In this document: piece by piece, positions 51,413-60,074 of the stretch
Layout of the letters: every line of letters starts with the position of its first letter
How positions within the stretch are numbered: position 1 is the first letter of the stretch
NCBI GenBank assembly: GCA_905339155.1
Contig: CAJPFJ010000010.1
Span: forward strand, 87,968 to 151,967
Length of the DNA stretch: 64,000 nt
From: Methanosarcinales archaeon
GTDB lineage: Archaea > Halobacteriota > Methanosarcinia > Methanosarcinales > Methanoperedenaceae
Reading direction: 5' to 3'
The notes under the pieces: generated by a model
The model's database searches: none
What the model was told of the DNA's origin: nothing
What the model saw: only the letters and a program-made list of their open reading frames with translations
Program-made: the position numbers and the translations under genes

Positions 51413-51428
51413 TTTAGGATAGCCTAAT
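51413..51428 (-). promoter_or_regulatory. DtxR/MDR1-like iron-repressor operator of the FtsX operon
   Basis: TTTAGGATAGCCTAAT is a near-perfect 6-4-6 palindrome matching the TTAGG....CCTAA core of DtxR-family boxes. On the minus strand it precedes a TATA-like TTTATATG (about 51383-51390) upstream of the operon start at 51273. It overlaps the stop codon of the preceding transporter gene. The same motif is found before the FTR1 gene. Confidence 0.65.
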
Positions 51429-52191
51429 AAGGCATTTGTGTTAAAAATTTGTCCCTTATCCTTGCACTTATAAAGTCGATGATCAATACCACCGCCAGTG
51501 TTAGCAGAATTGCTGTCGTAAGTCGCTGGTACTGGAAAAGCTGGATGTAGTTCATCATGTAGAACCCTATGCCTCCGGCGCCTACAAAACCGAGTATGGC
51601 AGAAGACCTGACATTATATTCGAACATGAAGAAAAGCTGGCTTAAGATATGGTTCATCGATTCAGGGATAATTACGAAGCGTATTTCCTTCAGGCGGGAT
51701 ATTCCCGTTGCCCTTACAGCCCCGATGACTTCCTGATCAACTGCCTCAAACGCTTCGTAGTAGAGCTTGCTCAGGTAGCCAACGGAATATATCGCAAGAC
51801 CTAATGTTCCGGGAAGAGGCCCAAGGCCGAAAGCTACGACAAATATTATCGCCCACAGCAGTGCAGGTATGGTTCTTATAGCTCCGAGGACCAGCCTAAC
51901 AAACGCGCTTATGCTTCTTCCCGATATGTTGCGGGCTCCAAGAAGTCCAAGAGGAAAAGCTGCAATAAATCCCAATACAGTGCCCATAAGAGCCATCTGG
52001 ATGGTTTCGAATAATGAGTAAAATAAAGTTCCGGCAACTCTAAAATCGGGAGGATAGAGGTCGCCTGAAAAAACGATGAGATTTTTACTTCCCGAATAAA
52101 TTTTCTCGATGTCGAAAAATCCTATAGAATAAGCCAGATATAATACAATTCCTGAAAAAAGTACTGTACGAACTATGTTATGTGAAGACAT
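51424..52191 (-). CDS. PhnE-type ABC transporter permease
   Basis: 255 residues with about six membrane helices and the binding-protein-dependent permease loop AIYSVGYLSKLYYEAFEAVD, then GAVRATGISRLKEIRFVIIP. It belongs to the phosphonate/phosphite PhnE family. It overlaps the ATPase gene by 14 bp. Because the operon starts with an iron permease and an iron-type operator, the real cargo may be a metal chelate or a phosphorus compound; the sequence alone does not decide. Confidence 0.85.
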   Translation of the reverse strand: MSSHNIVRTVLFSGIVLYLAYSIGFFDIEKIYSGSKNLIVFSGDLYPPDFRVAGTLFYSLFETIQMALMGTVLGFIAAFPLGLLGARNISGRSISAFVRLVLGAIRTIPALLWAIIFVVAFGLGPLPGTLGLAIYSVGYLSKLYYEAFEAVDQEVIGAVRATGISRLKEIRFVIIPESMNHILSQLFFMFEYNVRSSAILGFVGAGGIGFYMMNYIQLFQYQRLTTAILLTLAVVLIIDFISARIRDKFLTQMPY

Positions 52192-52894
52192 CCTTTACCT
52201 TATCCTGGTCAAGATCCCCCGAACTTATCTCTCCAATCCCGGCTCCATTTTTCATGATCACGGTGGTTTCACTATAATCACGAGCCAGATTAATATCATG
52301 CGTTGCAATTATTAACGTAGTATCCTTTCCTTTTATTTTTATCATCATGTCCATTATCTCCCTGGCAGTTACAATGTCAAGGTTGGAAACAAATTCGTCT
52401 GCAAGAATAATCTCCGGTTCCTGCATCAATGCCCTGGCGATCGCTACTCTTTGCCTCTCCCCACCGCTTAAGGTATAGACTTTCATGTCAGCTTTGGGTG
52501 CAATGCCCACCATGTTCAAGTATTTCAGAGCAAGCTCCACTTCTTTTTTCGGGAATACTCCAAGCAAAGTACCCATAAACCCTATTCTGGAGTGGGCGCC
52601 TATAAGGACGTTCTCAAGAGCTGTTCGGCTTCGAACCAGGCCAAGCTGCTGCGGGATATAACCGACTTTATGTTTTTCAAGCTCGCCAATGCTCCCTTTG
52701 ATGCATACTGACCCGCTGCACGGTTTCAGGAGGCGGGTGATTATCTTGAAAAGCGTGGTCTTTCCAGAACCGCTTGGACCGATTAGAGCAATGCTCGCTC
52801 CTCGTTTTATCTTTAAGTCTATATTCTTTAAAGTGTGGTTGTCCCTGTCAGGGGAATACCACACATTGTGAAGCTCTACCGCATATTCTTCCAT
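52178..52894 (-). CDS. PhnC-type ABC transporter ATPase
   Basis: 238 residues from ATG 52894 (MEEYAVELHNVWYSPDRDNH). This start was preferred to a longer opening because it directly follows the stop of the binding-protein gene (TAAC-ATG). Walker A GPSGSGKTT, Q-loop GYIPQQLGLVRSRTALEN, signature LSGGERQR and Walker B ILADEFVSN are all intact. It energises the PhnE-type permease. Confidence 0.88.
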   Translation of the reverse strand: MEEYAVELHNVWYSPDRDNHTLKNIDLKIKRGASIALIGPSGSGKTTLFKIITRLLKPCSGSVCIKGSIGELEKHKVGYIPQQLGLVRSRTALENVLIGAHSRIGFMGTLLGVFPKKEVELALKYLNMVGIAPKADMKVYTLSGGERQRVAIARALMQEPEIILADEFVSNLDIVTAREIMDMMIKIKGKDTTLIIATHDINLARDYSETTVIMKNGAGIGEISSGDLDQDKVKDVFT

Positions 52895-52895
52895 G

Positions 52896-53861
52896 TTATC
52901 CCAGTTTTTCTGTGAGTTTGTAACCCGTAGCATTCAGGGCGGCGGATAAACCTGCAAGATGCTCCTCATTGCTTGTTTTTTTGAATCCGACGAAAATCGC
53001 CGAAACCAATTTTCTCATTAAGTCATTGTTTTCAGGTTCATTCAATTCCATGAAAGCGTTTATCAGTTCTGACCTCAAAGGCTCTTCAAGGTTTTTGCCA
53101 AAAACCACGCCATGCGAAGGAATGGGACCCTGCGTCTCTATTACGCGAGTATTATCCATTATCTCCTTAAAGAGCGTCCCTGAGACATCGCCAGCTATCA
53201 CACCTACATCAGCCTGACCCCGCTTCAGCGTATCCCATGCGGGACCATAGCCACCAGGCGTAGCAACCGTGCCAAAGAATTCCTTTGGATCGGCTTCTTT
53301 TCCCTGGGCTGGTTTTGATATTAAGCCTTTTTCAACAAGCTTTGCAACCGGGAAGAGATAGCCTGAAGTGGAGGTCAGGCTTGCATATACGGCTCTTTTT
53401 CCTCTCAAATCTTCCAGTTTTGTGTAGCTGGAATTTTTCATGACAACATAGTACGAATAATAATAGGTATGGTTTGTCTTTTCACCGTCTATTATGACCT
53501 CTCTTACTTCAGAGAGCACAACATCGGTTCCTGCCAACTTTGCTGATGCAGCAATTGGCCAGGCACTCATCAAGCCGACCTGCGCATGTCCGAATCTGAG
53601 AGATTCAACAACAGCAGAGTAGCTCATGGGTACATAAACCTCAATATCGGCATTTACCCTTGATTCCAGGAAATTTTCAAGCTCCTTTGCTTTTGGCATT
53701 ATTTCTTCAGCTTGCTGCGTGGGCAGAATAGCTATGGTTATTTTTGGTTTGGTCGTTGTTTCGGGTTGTTTTTGTTCAACTTGCTTTTCCTCTGGCGTAA
53801 CGCAGCCAGATAAGAAGATTGCTGCTAAGATTAATGCAGCAATTATTATCGTTTTTTTCAT
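52896..53861 (-). CDS. PhnD-type substrate-binding lipoprotein
   Basis: 321 residues. The lipoprotein signal (MKKTIIIAALILAAIFLSGC) is followed by a Thr/Pro/Gln-rich linker and a PhnD-family binding domain: ITIAILPTQQAEEIMPKAKE, SAVVESLRFGHAQVGLMSAW and RGKRAVYASLTSTSGYLFPV. Tyr-rich HTYYYSYYVVMK may line the pocket. It is anchored outside the membrane and delivers its ligand to the PhnCE-like transporter. It is 11 bp downstream of the FTR1 gene. Confidence 0.88.
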   Translation of the reverse strand: MKKTIIIAALILAAIFLSGCVTPEEKQVEQKQPETTTKPKITIAILPTQQAEEIMPKAKELENFLESRVNADIEVYVPMSYSAVVESLRFGHAQVGLMSAWPIAASAKLAGTDVVLSEVREVIIDGEKTNHTYYYSYYVVMKNSSYTKLEDLRGKRAVYASLTSTSGYLFPVAKLVEKGLISKPAQGKEADPKEFFGTVATPGGYGPAWDTLKRGQADVGVIAGDVSGTLFKEIMDNTRVIETQGPIPSHGVVFGKNLEEPLRSELINAFMELNEPENNDLMRKLVSAIFVGFKKTSNEEHLAGLSAALNATGYKLTEKLG

Positions 53862-53872
53862 TTTTAACTCCT

Positions 53873-55165
53873 TTAATTCTTGAACAGGTCGGCCTTTTCT
53901 TTGATATCCTCGGTTTTTATCACAATCTGTTCACCCTCAAGTGTCGAATTAAGAGGGATGGGATTGCATCCTCCCCCCATTTCCAGACTATCACGATTTA
54001 TGGGCGCTCCGCATCTCTTGCATATCAATTCATCTCCTTCCTGTACATATCCTGCAGCGCCGCACAGAGCGCAGGCATCATAAGCTACGGCAGCGCTCCC
54101 ATCGCTCTTTGTCATTGCTAGAATCCTCACATTTGCTTCGCCTGAACTACCATGCATCGGGCAGGCTTCACCCGCAGCGTGCTGCATATCACAAACGTAT
54201 TTATGCAAATTTCCGTCAGATGCGCTTGCTGTGGGGATCTTTATCACGCCTCCTGCTGCGCTCACTTTTTCAGGCTTTGGATCTACTCCAGCCGGCAGCG
54301 CCGATATCTGGGAGCTCACGAAAGCAAATATTAAAAATGCTGCTACTATGCCCACTGTGATTTTCCTGTTTCTCTCTTTACGCATGGCACCGAGTGCTTT
54401 TCTTTTTTCAATGCCTTCAATACCCTCAGTGTTAACCTCCTTCCACGGTACCATCACAAATAACAGCACAAGGAAACCAAGCATGATTCCTGTGAATAGA
54501 ATGGATGCAGACTCCTTCACCAGAGGACCTATTATGCTCATTCCGGTCTGGCTCAGGTTTATAATTCCCACTTCCGACCACTCATGGATACCGCCGATTA
54601 TCAATTGGAAGATTATTATGACCAACATAACGCTTGTTATCTTGAAGAACTTTCCAAGGTCAATCTTAAAGCTGCCTTTAATGAACAGATAACCAAATAG
54701 CACAGCCAATGCCAGACCTGTGGCGCCCTCAAGCGCAGTAGCAGCGCTTGCCTCTTTTGCCGTTGCAGAGAGGAACAATACTATTTCTGCGCCTTCTCTG
54801 TATATCATGAAGAATGTAAGCGCCAGGACTCCTAACGCCTGCGATTTATCGAAGGCACTTTCAATGCCCACCTCTACATCCTCCCTGATATGTTTCGAAG
54901 TACGGTGCATCCATATCAGCATTGTAGCCAGGAAGAATGCAGCTATAAAGAACATCAAGCCCTCCATAAACTCACTCCATTCTGCCAGAACCATCTGGAT
55001 TGCTATGGCGGTTGCTATGCTTCCCACTACAGCCGCAATTATCCCGGCATATACATATTTCTTCAGCGCCTCTTTATTGGTCTTGCCAAGGTATGCAAGA
55101 ATTATACCAATTACAAGTGCTGCTTCTATACCTTCTCTTAAAGTAATTGTCAGTGTTTCAAACAT
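53873..55165 (-). CDS. FTR1-family iron permease fused to a DUF2318 domain
   Basis: 430 residues from ATG 55165 (MFETLTITLREGIEAALVIG). A longer in-frame opening would start inside the operator and was rejected. The seven-helix FTR1/EfeU part holds the two REGxE motifs (REGIEA and YREGAEIVLF). After about residue 285 comes a soluble domain with GGVIKIPTASASDGNLHKYV and Cys pairs ALCGAAGYVQ and CKRCGAPINR, the DUF2318 domain found beside bacterial P19/FTR1 systems. Here it is fused to the permease. It is the first gene of the operon, under a DtxR-like operator. Likely takes up iron. Confidence 0.85.
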   Translation of the reverse strand: MFETLTITLREGIEAALVIGIILAYLGKTNKEALKKYVYAGIIAAVVGSIATAIAIQMVLAEWSEFMEGLMFFIAAFFLATMLIWMHRTSKHIREDVEVGIESAFDKSQALGVLALTFFMIYREGAEIVLFLSATAKEASAATALEGATGLALAVLFGYLFIKGSFKIDLGKFFKITSVMLVIIIFQLIIGGIHEWSEVGIINLSQTGMSIIGPLVKESASILFTGIMLGFLVLLFVMVPWKEVNTEGIEGIEKRKALGAMRKERNRKITVGIVAAFLIFAFVSSQISALPAGVDPKPEKVSAAGGVIKIPTASASDGNLHKYVCDMQHAAGEACPMHGSSGEANVRILAMTKSDGSAAVAYDACALCGAAGYVQEGDELICKRCGAPINRDSLEMGGGCNPIPLNSTLEGEQIVIKTEDIKEKADLFKN

Positions 55166-55177
55166 GATTTCACCTTT

Positions 55178-55193
55178 ATTAGGCTTACCTAAT
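55178..55193 (-). promoter_or_regulatory. DtxR/MDR1-like iron-repressor operator of the FTR1 operon
   Basis: ATTAGGCTTACCTAAT is a perfect 6-4-6 palindrome, 12 bases before the FTR1 start. A TATA-like TTATAAGA lies just upstream on the minus strand (about 55195-55203). Binding would block transcription start. It matches the operator at 51413. A further half-site (AATCCTAATATTG) follows at about 55230. Confidence 0.7.
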
Positions 55194-55368
55194 GTCTTAT
55201 AATGCAATAGTAGTTATTAAAGGCTTCGGTAATCCTAATATTGTATTTTTGATAACCTTAGTATTAAAAAAAAAAATCTTAGATAACAAAGGATATAGAC
55301 GCTGCGTGTATAGTAGAAATCAAATAGAATTTGCAGAATACCTGTTCAAATAAAAAACGAGATGCATT

Positions 55369-55428
55369 ATGAAAAAAGTGATTTTTGATATTGCTGGAAT
55401 GCGCTGCGTAGTTAAAACAGGTGATTGA
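55369..55428 (+). pseudogene. Possible heavy-metal-associated domain remnant
   Basis: A 19-codon frame reads MKKVIFDIAGMRCVVKTGD. It resembles the opening of HMA copper-chaperone domains (KKVIFKIxGMxCxxCV), but lacks the second Cys and stops at once. It lies between iron-uptake and Gate-domain genes. Weakly supported. Confidence 0.25.
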
Positions 55429-55441
55429 AGCAAGTGAAGGA

Positions 55442-56374
55442 TCACCAGGAAAGCGCCAGAATAACAGTGGCAACGACCAGGATGCCTTCTCTTAGTATTG
55501 CAGAGTACACCATTATCTGTGTTCCGAGCTTTGAACCGAATATTCCCACATAATACGGAATCAGGATTCTTATACTTACAATGCTTGAAAGAATCTTTCC
55601 AACAAGTAAGGATATTACTATTTCTCTGGTGTTAAGAATACCTGCTGATAAAAGGTTTCCAGCAATGGTATAAGCTGCAATGTTGGCTGTAAATTGTGCA
55701 GCTATTATAGGAAGCGCTTCACCCGGCACAGGTACAAAAACGGCATGCTCTTTTAAAAAAACAGCCAGTACATCAAAAAATCCTGCGTCGATCAAAGCAA
55801 AAACAAGTATTGTGACCGGGATAGTCGTAGTGATAATCCTGAATATCGTTTTTTTAGATTTTTTTAAACTTATTCTAAACGCATTTAAAAATGAAGCACG
55901 CTGGTGAACAGTATTATTCTGGATATATTGTTTTTCGGTCAGTAAAAAATGTCCGATCAATAGAGTGACGAACGTTCTTAAAAGTCCGACAGCCGTCAGT
56001 ATTCCAAGATATATCATACCTGCCATACCAAGAAGAGGTATAAAAACAGGCAATAGGGTTCTCCAGTGCATTATTATGGATGGAAATGAATTTATAAGGG
56101 AGGCTACTATCACTTCTTTCCTATCAACCAATCCATCATCATATAATTTCTTAAGCATTGAATTGGAGGCCGCCGGAGAGCCGAATGCAGTGATAAAACT
56201 TATGCTGCATTCCTCGCGCAGATGCGCAAACCTGGTCATTGGTGAAACTATAAAACCTATTTTATGAATCCAGCCTACCTCTACCAAAAATTCGGCTGCT
56301 ACAATCCCTATCACCATTACTGGGATTATAGTAAAAAGGTAATCAAGTGACAGATAAAAAGCATCATAGAGCAT
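55442..56374 (-). CDS. Nucleoside-recognition (Gate) domain membrane protein
   Basis: 310 residues with about eight membrane helices in two Gate-like halves. The conserved ITAFGSPAASNSMLKKLYDD, MHWRTLLPVFIPLLGMAG and TANIAAYTIAGNLLSAGI stretches fit the archaeal nucleoside-recognition domain family, related to parts of FeoB and SpmA/B. Cargo unknown. It follows the ChrB-like gene by 7 bp, so they form an operon. Confidence 0.78.
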   Translation of the reverse strand: MLYDAFYLSLDYLFTIIPVMVIGIVAAEFLVEVGWIHKIGFIVSPMTRFAHLREECSISFITAFGSPAASNSMLKKLYDDGLVDRKEVIVASLINSFPSIIMHWRTLLPVFIPLLGMAGMIYLGILTAVGLLRTFVTLLIGHFLLTEKQYIQNNTVHQRASFLNAFRISLKKSKKTIFRIITTTIPVTILVFALIDAGFFDVLAVFLKEHAVFVPVPGEALPIIAAQFTANIAAYTIAGNLLSAGILNTREIVISLLVGKILSSIVSIRILIPYYVGIFGSKLGTQIMVYSAILREGILVVATVILALSW

Positions 56375-56381
56375 AAACTGT

Positions 56382-56918
56382 CTACTGACCTATCATGTCG
56401 CCTTTTTGGAGGACTTTCTCTTCGAATTCATTTAATTTTTCTTTACATTCTCTTATTTCATTACTTAAAATTTCGATTTTATCTGAATCAAGTTTATGCT
56501 TCTGAATCAGCTTTATTCTCCACTTATCAAGCTTATGAAGGTCTTCATTCAATTCTTCCAATTCAAAAACCTTGTATTTTTTATTTGAAATTCTTTTGAT
56601 TACATCTGCAATAAAGTCTTCACATTCGTTAGAAAATTCCTTAATCTCTGCAACAATTTCTTCCGCAATCAGTTTATTCAATTTTTGTTCCTGTTCTTTA
56701 TTAAAAGAATCCGCAAAAAATTGTAAAACTTCGCCGTTTCTCTCATGCACTATTCTGGCAATATTTGATGCTGTGGTTCTATTATCTTCCGAATCCTGTA
56801 ATAAATAAACAGAATGAGATAATGAAACTGCACCAGTATTCTTAATATTCCTCCAGATGAACATCCTGTCTCTGGATGAAACATTTATTGATTTAATTAT
56901 CAGTAATATCCATTTCAT
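56382..56918 (-). CDS. ChrB N-terminal-like protein with coiled coil
   Basis: 178 residues. The first about 60 (KWILLIIKSINVSSRDRMFI, WRNIKNTGAVSLSHSVYLLQ) match the N-terminal domain of ChrB, a chromate-resistance regulator. The remainder is a long charged coiled coil (DKWRIKLIQKHKLDSDKIEI and on) in place of ChrB's usual C-terminal domain. It is likely a cytoplasmic, DNA- or partner-binding protein acting with the Gate-domain protein. Link to chromate is unproven. Confidence 0.65.
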   Translation of the reverse strand: MKWILLIIKSINVSSRDRMFIWRNIKNTGAVSLSHSVYLLQDSEDNRTTASNIARIVHERNGEVLQFFADSFNKEQEQKLNKLIAEEIVAEIKEFSNECEDFIADVIKRISNKKYKVFELEELNEDLHKLDKWRIKLIQKHKLDSDKIEILSNEIRECKEKLNEFEEKVLQKGDMIGQ

Positions 56919-57011
56919 ATATCACAGAACAATTGTCTTATATTTAAATGTTATGTTTATAACAAATAAAAATGTAAATTTTCAGACTTTTACAAAAGTA
57001 TAAATTAATCA

Positions 57012-57181
57012 AATGTAGTCCGTGAAGCCCTTCATAGATTTGTTGCCCAGAATAAATGGAAAGAGCATATTGATAGTGGTACTCCATTCATCGCGACTAT
57101 TGTTTATGACGATAAGAGAGAGCAGCCAGTACACAACATGATCCACTATTTTAAAAATAGAGTAAAGTCCGCTACACATAC
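57012..57181 (+). pseudogene. Gene 3' fragment of unknown family
   Basis: An open frame without start reads VREALHRFVAQNKWKEHIDS, then GTPFIATIVYDDKREQPVHN and MIHYFKNRVKSAT, clear protein character, before running into the bioD terminus on the other strand. The family was not recognised. It is probably the end of a gene lost by deletion. The rest of the gap 56919-57011 is AT-rich. Confidence 0.35.
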
Positions 57182-57913
57182 TCATTTTGGTGACAAGTGC
57201 GCTGAATGGGTAATCCCAATTATTGCTTCTATATCAATGTGGGATTGTACTAACGATACGATGTCCCCAAGTTCTCCACATTCGGTACATATTCTTGGAT
57301 CTTTTGGAATAATTCCAAGTATCGGGATGCTTGTAAGCGATGATATTATTCCTGGATTTGTTTCCTCTGCCAGGCCTCCAAGGTAGTTGTTAATTATCAC
57401 ACCGATCACATGTATCCCGCATTTTCTTGCATATTCAATAGTAAGAAATGTGTGGTTTATGGTTCCAAGACCGGGTCGCGCCACGATAATGACCGGAAGG
57501 CCAATCAGCAATATGAGATCAGAGATGAGGAATCTGTCTTTCAAAGGCACGGCAATTCCTCCGGCACCCTCCACAATAACAATATCATGCCGCCTCGCAA
57601 GCTCCCTATAAGAATACAAAATAAGATCAAGATCAATTGATTTTCCTTCCATTTCCGCCGCGATCCCGGGTGCAAGCGCTTCCCGCAATAGCATTTGGCA
57701 TATCAACTCATCTTCATCCTGAGTCTCTGCAGCCATCTTCATCAATTCTGCATCCTGCGAATAAAGTTTCCCATTCCTTAATGCGGCACCGCTTTGCACA
57801 GGTTTCATCACACCAACGCTATATCCCATAAGTCTTAATGCTCCTGCAAGTCCCGCAGATATTGCCGTTTTTCCCACATCAGTATCTGTCCCGGTAATAA
57901 ATATCCCTGACAT
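57182..57913 (-). CDS. bioD: Dethiobiotin synthetase
   Basis: 243 residues. The P-loop GTDTDVGKTAISAGLAG is at residues 7-23, followed by KPVQSGA, a catalytic acidic EGAGGIAVPL and ARPGLGTINHTFLT. It closes the ureido ring from 7,8-diaminopelargonate, CO2 and ATP. It is the last gene of the biotin operon, 11 bp after bioF. The C-terminal about 40 residues are Cys/Ile-rich (DPRICTECGELGDIVSLVQS), slightly longer than average. Confidence 0.93.
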   Translation of the reverse strand: MSGIFITGTDTDVGKTAISAGLAGALRLMGYSVGVMKPVQSGAALRNGKLYSQDAELMKMAAETQDEDELICQMLLREALAPGIAAEMEGKSIDLDLILYSYRELARRHDIVIVEGAGGIAVPLKDRFLISDLILLIGLPVIIVARPGLGTINHTFLTIEYARKCGIHVIGVIINNYLGGLAEETNPGIISSLTSIPILGIIPKDPRICTECGELGDIVSLVQSHIDIEAIIGITHSAHLSPK

Positions 57914-57924
57914 AAATCACACAA

Positions 57925-59079
57925 CTACAAACCGAATTTTTCCTTTATTACTCCGATTGCAAAAAGAGCATCATCAATATCTTTTCTGCTATGAGTTGCC
58001 ATAAGAGATGTCCTTATTCTTCCTTTTCCATCAGGAACTGTCGGAGGACGTATCCCCAGGGCAAACACTCCCTGCTTTTCAAGCAGAGCGGCAGAATCGA
58101 GCGTTCTTCTGGAGTCTCCGGTCATAAGTGGTATGATCTGCGTATTGCTATTGATTGAAAATCCCATATCTTCCAGACCTTTCCTGTAAAGGTCGACATT
58201 ATTCCACAATTTTTTTGCCGGATTCTCTTTTTCAATGACATCAATAGCCGCCATGGCAGCCGCTGCTGTCGGAGGCGATAGCGCTGTTGAATAAATGAAC
58301 GATCGTGCCCTGTTGCGCAGATAATCTATCAATTCATAACTTCCGGCAACATAGCCGCCCATGCTTGCAAGTGCTTTGCTCATGGTCCCCATGTTTATAT
58401 CCACGTTCAAATTAAAATGATCCGCAGTTCCCCTATTGTGCTTTCCCAGAACACCTGTGGCATGGGCATCATCCACCATGACCATAGCGTCATGTTTCTC
58501 GGCAATCTCTTTGATCTGGGGAAGCGGCGCCATATCGCCATCCATACTGAAAATACCGTCTGTGACAATGAGTTTTTTTTGATGCCTGGAACTTTGCAAT
58601 ATTTTTTCTATGCATGATGCATCCCTGTGAGGGTAGACTTTAACTTCTGAATGGCTGAATCGGCATCCGTCGATTATACTTGCGTGGTTCAACTCATCGC
58701 TGAGGATCAGATCGCCTTTATCCATCATTGCCGGGATCGTCCCGGTATTTGCCATGTAACCCGTACTGAATACAAGGGTCGCTTCAGTGTCTTTGAATTG
58801 TGCGATTTTTTCCTCAAGCTGGTCGAACAGTTCGGTGTTCCCACTTGTCAACCGCGAGCCTCCTGCACCTGTGCCATATTCGGCTATTGCATTGGTCGCA
58901 GCTTTTTTTACTTTCGGATGATCTGTCAGGCCAAGATAATTATTCGAGGATAAGAGTATGAGTTCTCGCCCATTTTTCATTATCCTTGGGGTTTGCGCGC
59001 TCTGGATGGTGTTGAGCCTGCGGTATAATCCTTTATTTCTTATATCCGCAAGCTCCTGATTCAGCCAGTCCATCTTCAA
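57925..59079 (-). CDS. bioF: 8-amino-7-oxononanoate synthase
   Basis: 384-residue PLP enzyme of the alpha-oxoamine synthase family: LLSSNNYLGLTDHPKVKKAA, AEYGTGAGGSRLTSGNTELF, DDAHATGVLGKHNRG and the PLP lysine region GTMSKALASMGGY. It condenses pimeloyl-thioester with alanine. It overlaps the BioU-like gene by 4 bp. The operon makes pimeloyl-CoA by BioW, so CoA rather than ACP thioester is its probable substrate. Confidence 0.94.
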   Translation of the reverse strand: MKMDWLNQELADIRNKGLYRRLNTIQSAQTPRIMKNGRELILLSSNNYLGLTDHPKVKKAATNAIAEYGTGAGGSRLTSGNTELFDQLEEKIAQFKDTEATLVFSTGYMANTGTIPAMMDKGDLILSDELNHASIIDGCRFSHSEVKVYPHRDASCIEKILQSSRHQKKLIVTDGIFSMDGDMAPLPQIKEIAEKHDAMVMVDDAHATGVLGKHNRGTADHFNLNVDINMGTMSKALASMGGYVAGSYELIDYLRNRARSFIYSTALSPPTAAAAMAAIDVIEKENPAKKLWNNVDLYRKGLEDMGFSINSNTQIIPLMTGDSRRTLDSAALLEKQGVFALGIRPPTVPDGKGRIRTSLMATHSRKDIDDALFAIGVIKEKFGL

Positions 59080-60074
59080 TGTACAAATCTTGGCATTATT
59101 TCGGCTGACCCGAACACTCCAAAAATGCCTCGCTCATGGAATTCAAGTCCTGCTTTCATCCATCCAAGGGCTGGACCCACAACATTGGCAGCCATTGTGG
59201 TCTCATCTCCAAGTATGAGCCTGTGGCTTGAAACTGCTCCATCGAACGTCCTTCCTGTAAGAGTCATTGTAGTGCTGGTAGGTTTTTCAGGATTTCTGGT
59301 ATCCACAACCCCCCCAACATGAACCTTCTCACGCGATACGATCCCCGCTCTTTCAAGAATTACATCATCAGCGTGCTCCATATTGTGAAGATGCAGGATG
59401 CCTTTTCTTGTATCAAGCTCTTCCTTGATCTGGATGCACGTCATTTTTGCTGCTTTATCAAGATCAAATCCTTCAAGATGGGCTATATCCTCGCGGATGG
59501 TGGCACGATAGGATTCCCAGTTGGATACTCCTACTCCGAAATTAATATCTACTCCGGTCACTTCCATAAAAGAATTCGCTGCAAGCGCCGCTGCGCATGT
59601 AAGCAATCCGGGTGTGGCACCAGCGCCTGTGACATATGTGATCCCTGCATCTTTTAATTTTTCATTCAGGTCAAAAATAAGTTCGACTGCTCCTGAGCGC
59701 TTCATGGCATCTACCATTACTCCATTGTAGCCGTATTCAGCAAACTGCGACACAATATTTGGGATAAAATCATTTGAGAGGTTCGGAAGAGCAATGAAAA
59801 TGCCATCCAGTTCATCAGAATTCCGTATCAGCTCGCACACGGCCTCACCGGTTTTAATTCCAAGATCTCCTGGCTTCTTGTTTTCAAGAGAACATGGATC
59901 TATTCCATCAGGGTCTATTACAAAACCTGTCTTATCTGCAATAGCCGTAAGCCTCATTTCTTTTTTCATTGCAAGCATTCTTACAGCAGCCATTCCAAGG
60001 CCACCTGCACCCAGAACGCCAATATTTGCAACTTTTTTTCGTTGTTTTTGTATCTGCATCAATTGTTGTTTCAT
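59076..60074 (-). CDS. bioU: BioU-like suicide enzyme, (S)-8-amino-7-oxononanoate to DAPA
   Basis: 332 residues: N-terminal Rossmann fold (IGVLGAGGLGMAAVRMLAMK, about 18-37) of the saccharopine/dihydrodipicolinate reductase type, a central region VMVDAMKRSGAVELIFDLNE and a C-terminal domain with HVGGVVDTRNPEKPTSTTMT. Cyanobacterial BioU donates the amino group from one of its own lysines (Lys124) and so replaces the aminotransferase BioA. Here Lys125 in VDAMKR falls at the equivalent spot. No bioA is present, and the gene lies between bioW and bioF with 4-bp overlaps on both sides, exactly filling the missing step. An alternative is an amino-acid dehydrogenase. Confidence 0.8.
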   Translation of the reverse strand: MKQQLMQIQKQRKKVANIGVLGAGGLGMAAVRMLAMKKEMRLTAIADKTGFVIDPDGIDPCSLENKKPGDLGIKTGEAVCELIRNSDELDGIFIALPNLSNDFIPNIVSQFAEYGYNGVMVDAMKRSGAVELIFDLNEKLKDAGITYVTGAGATPGLLTCAAALAANSFMEVTGVDINFGVGVSNWESYRATIREDIAHLEGFDLDKAAKMTCIQIKEELDTRKGILHLHNMEHADDVILERAGIVSREKVHVGGVVDTRNPEKPTSTTMTLTGRTFDGAVSSHRLILGDETTMAANVVGPALGWMKAGLEFHERGIFGVFGSAEIMPRFVH

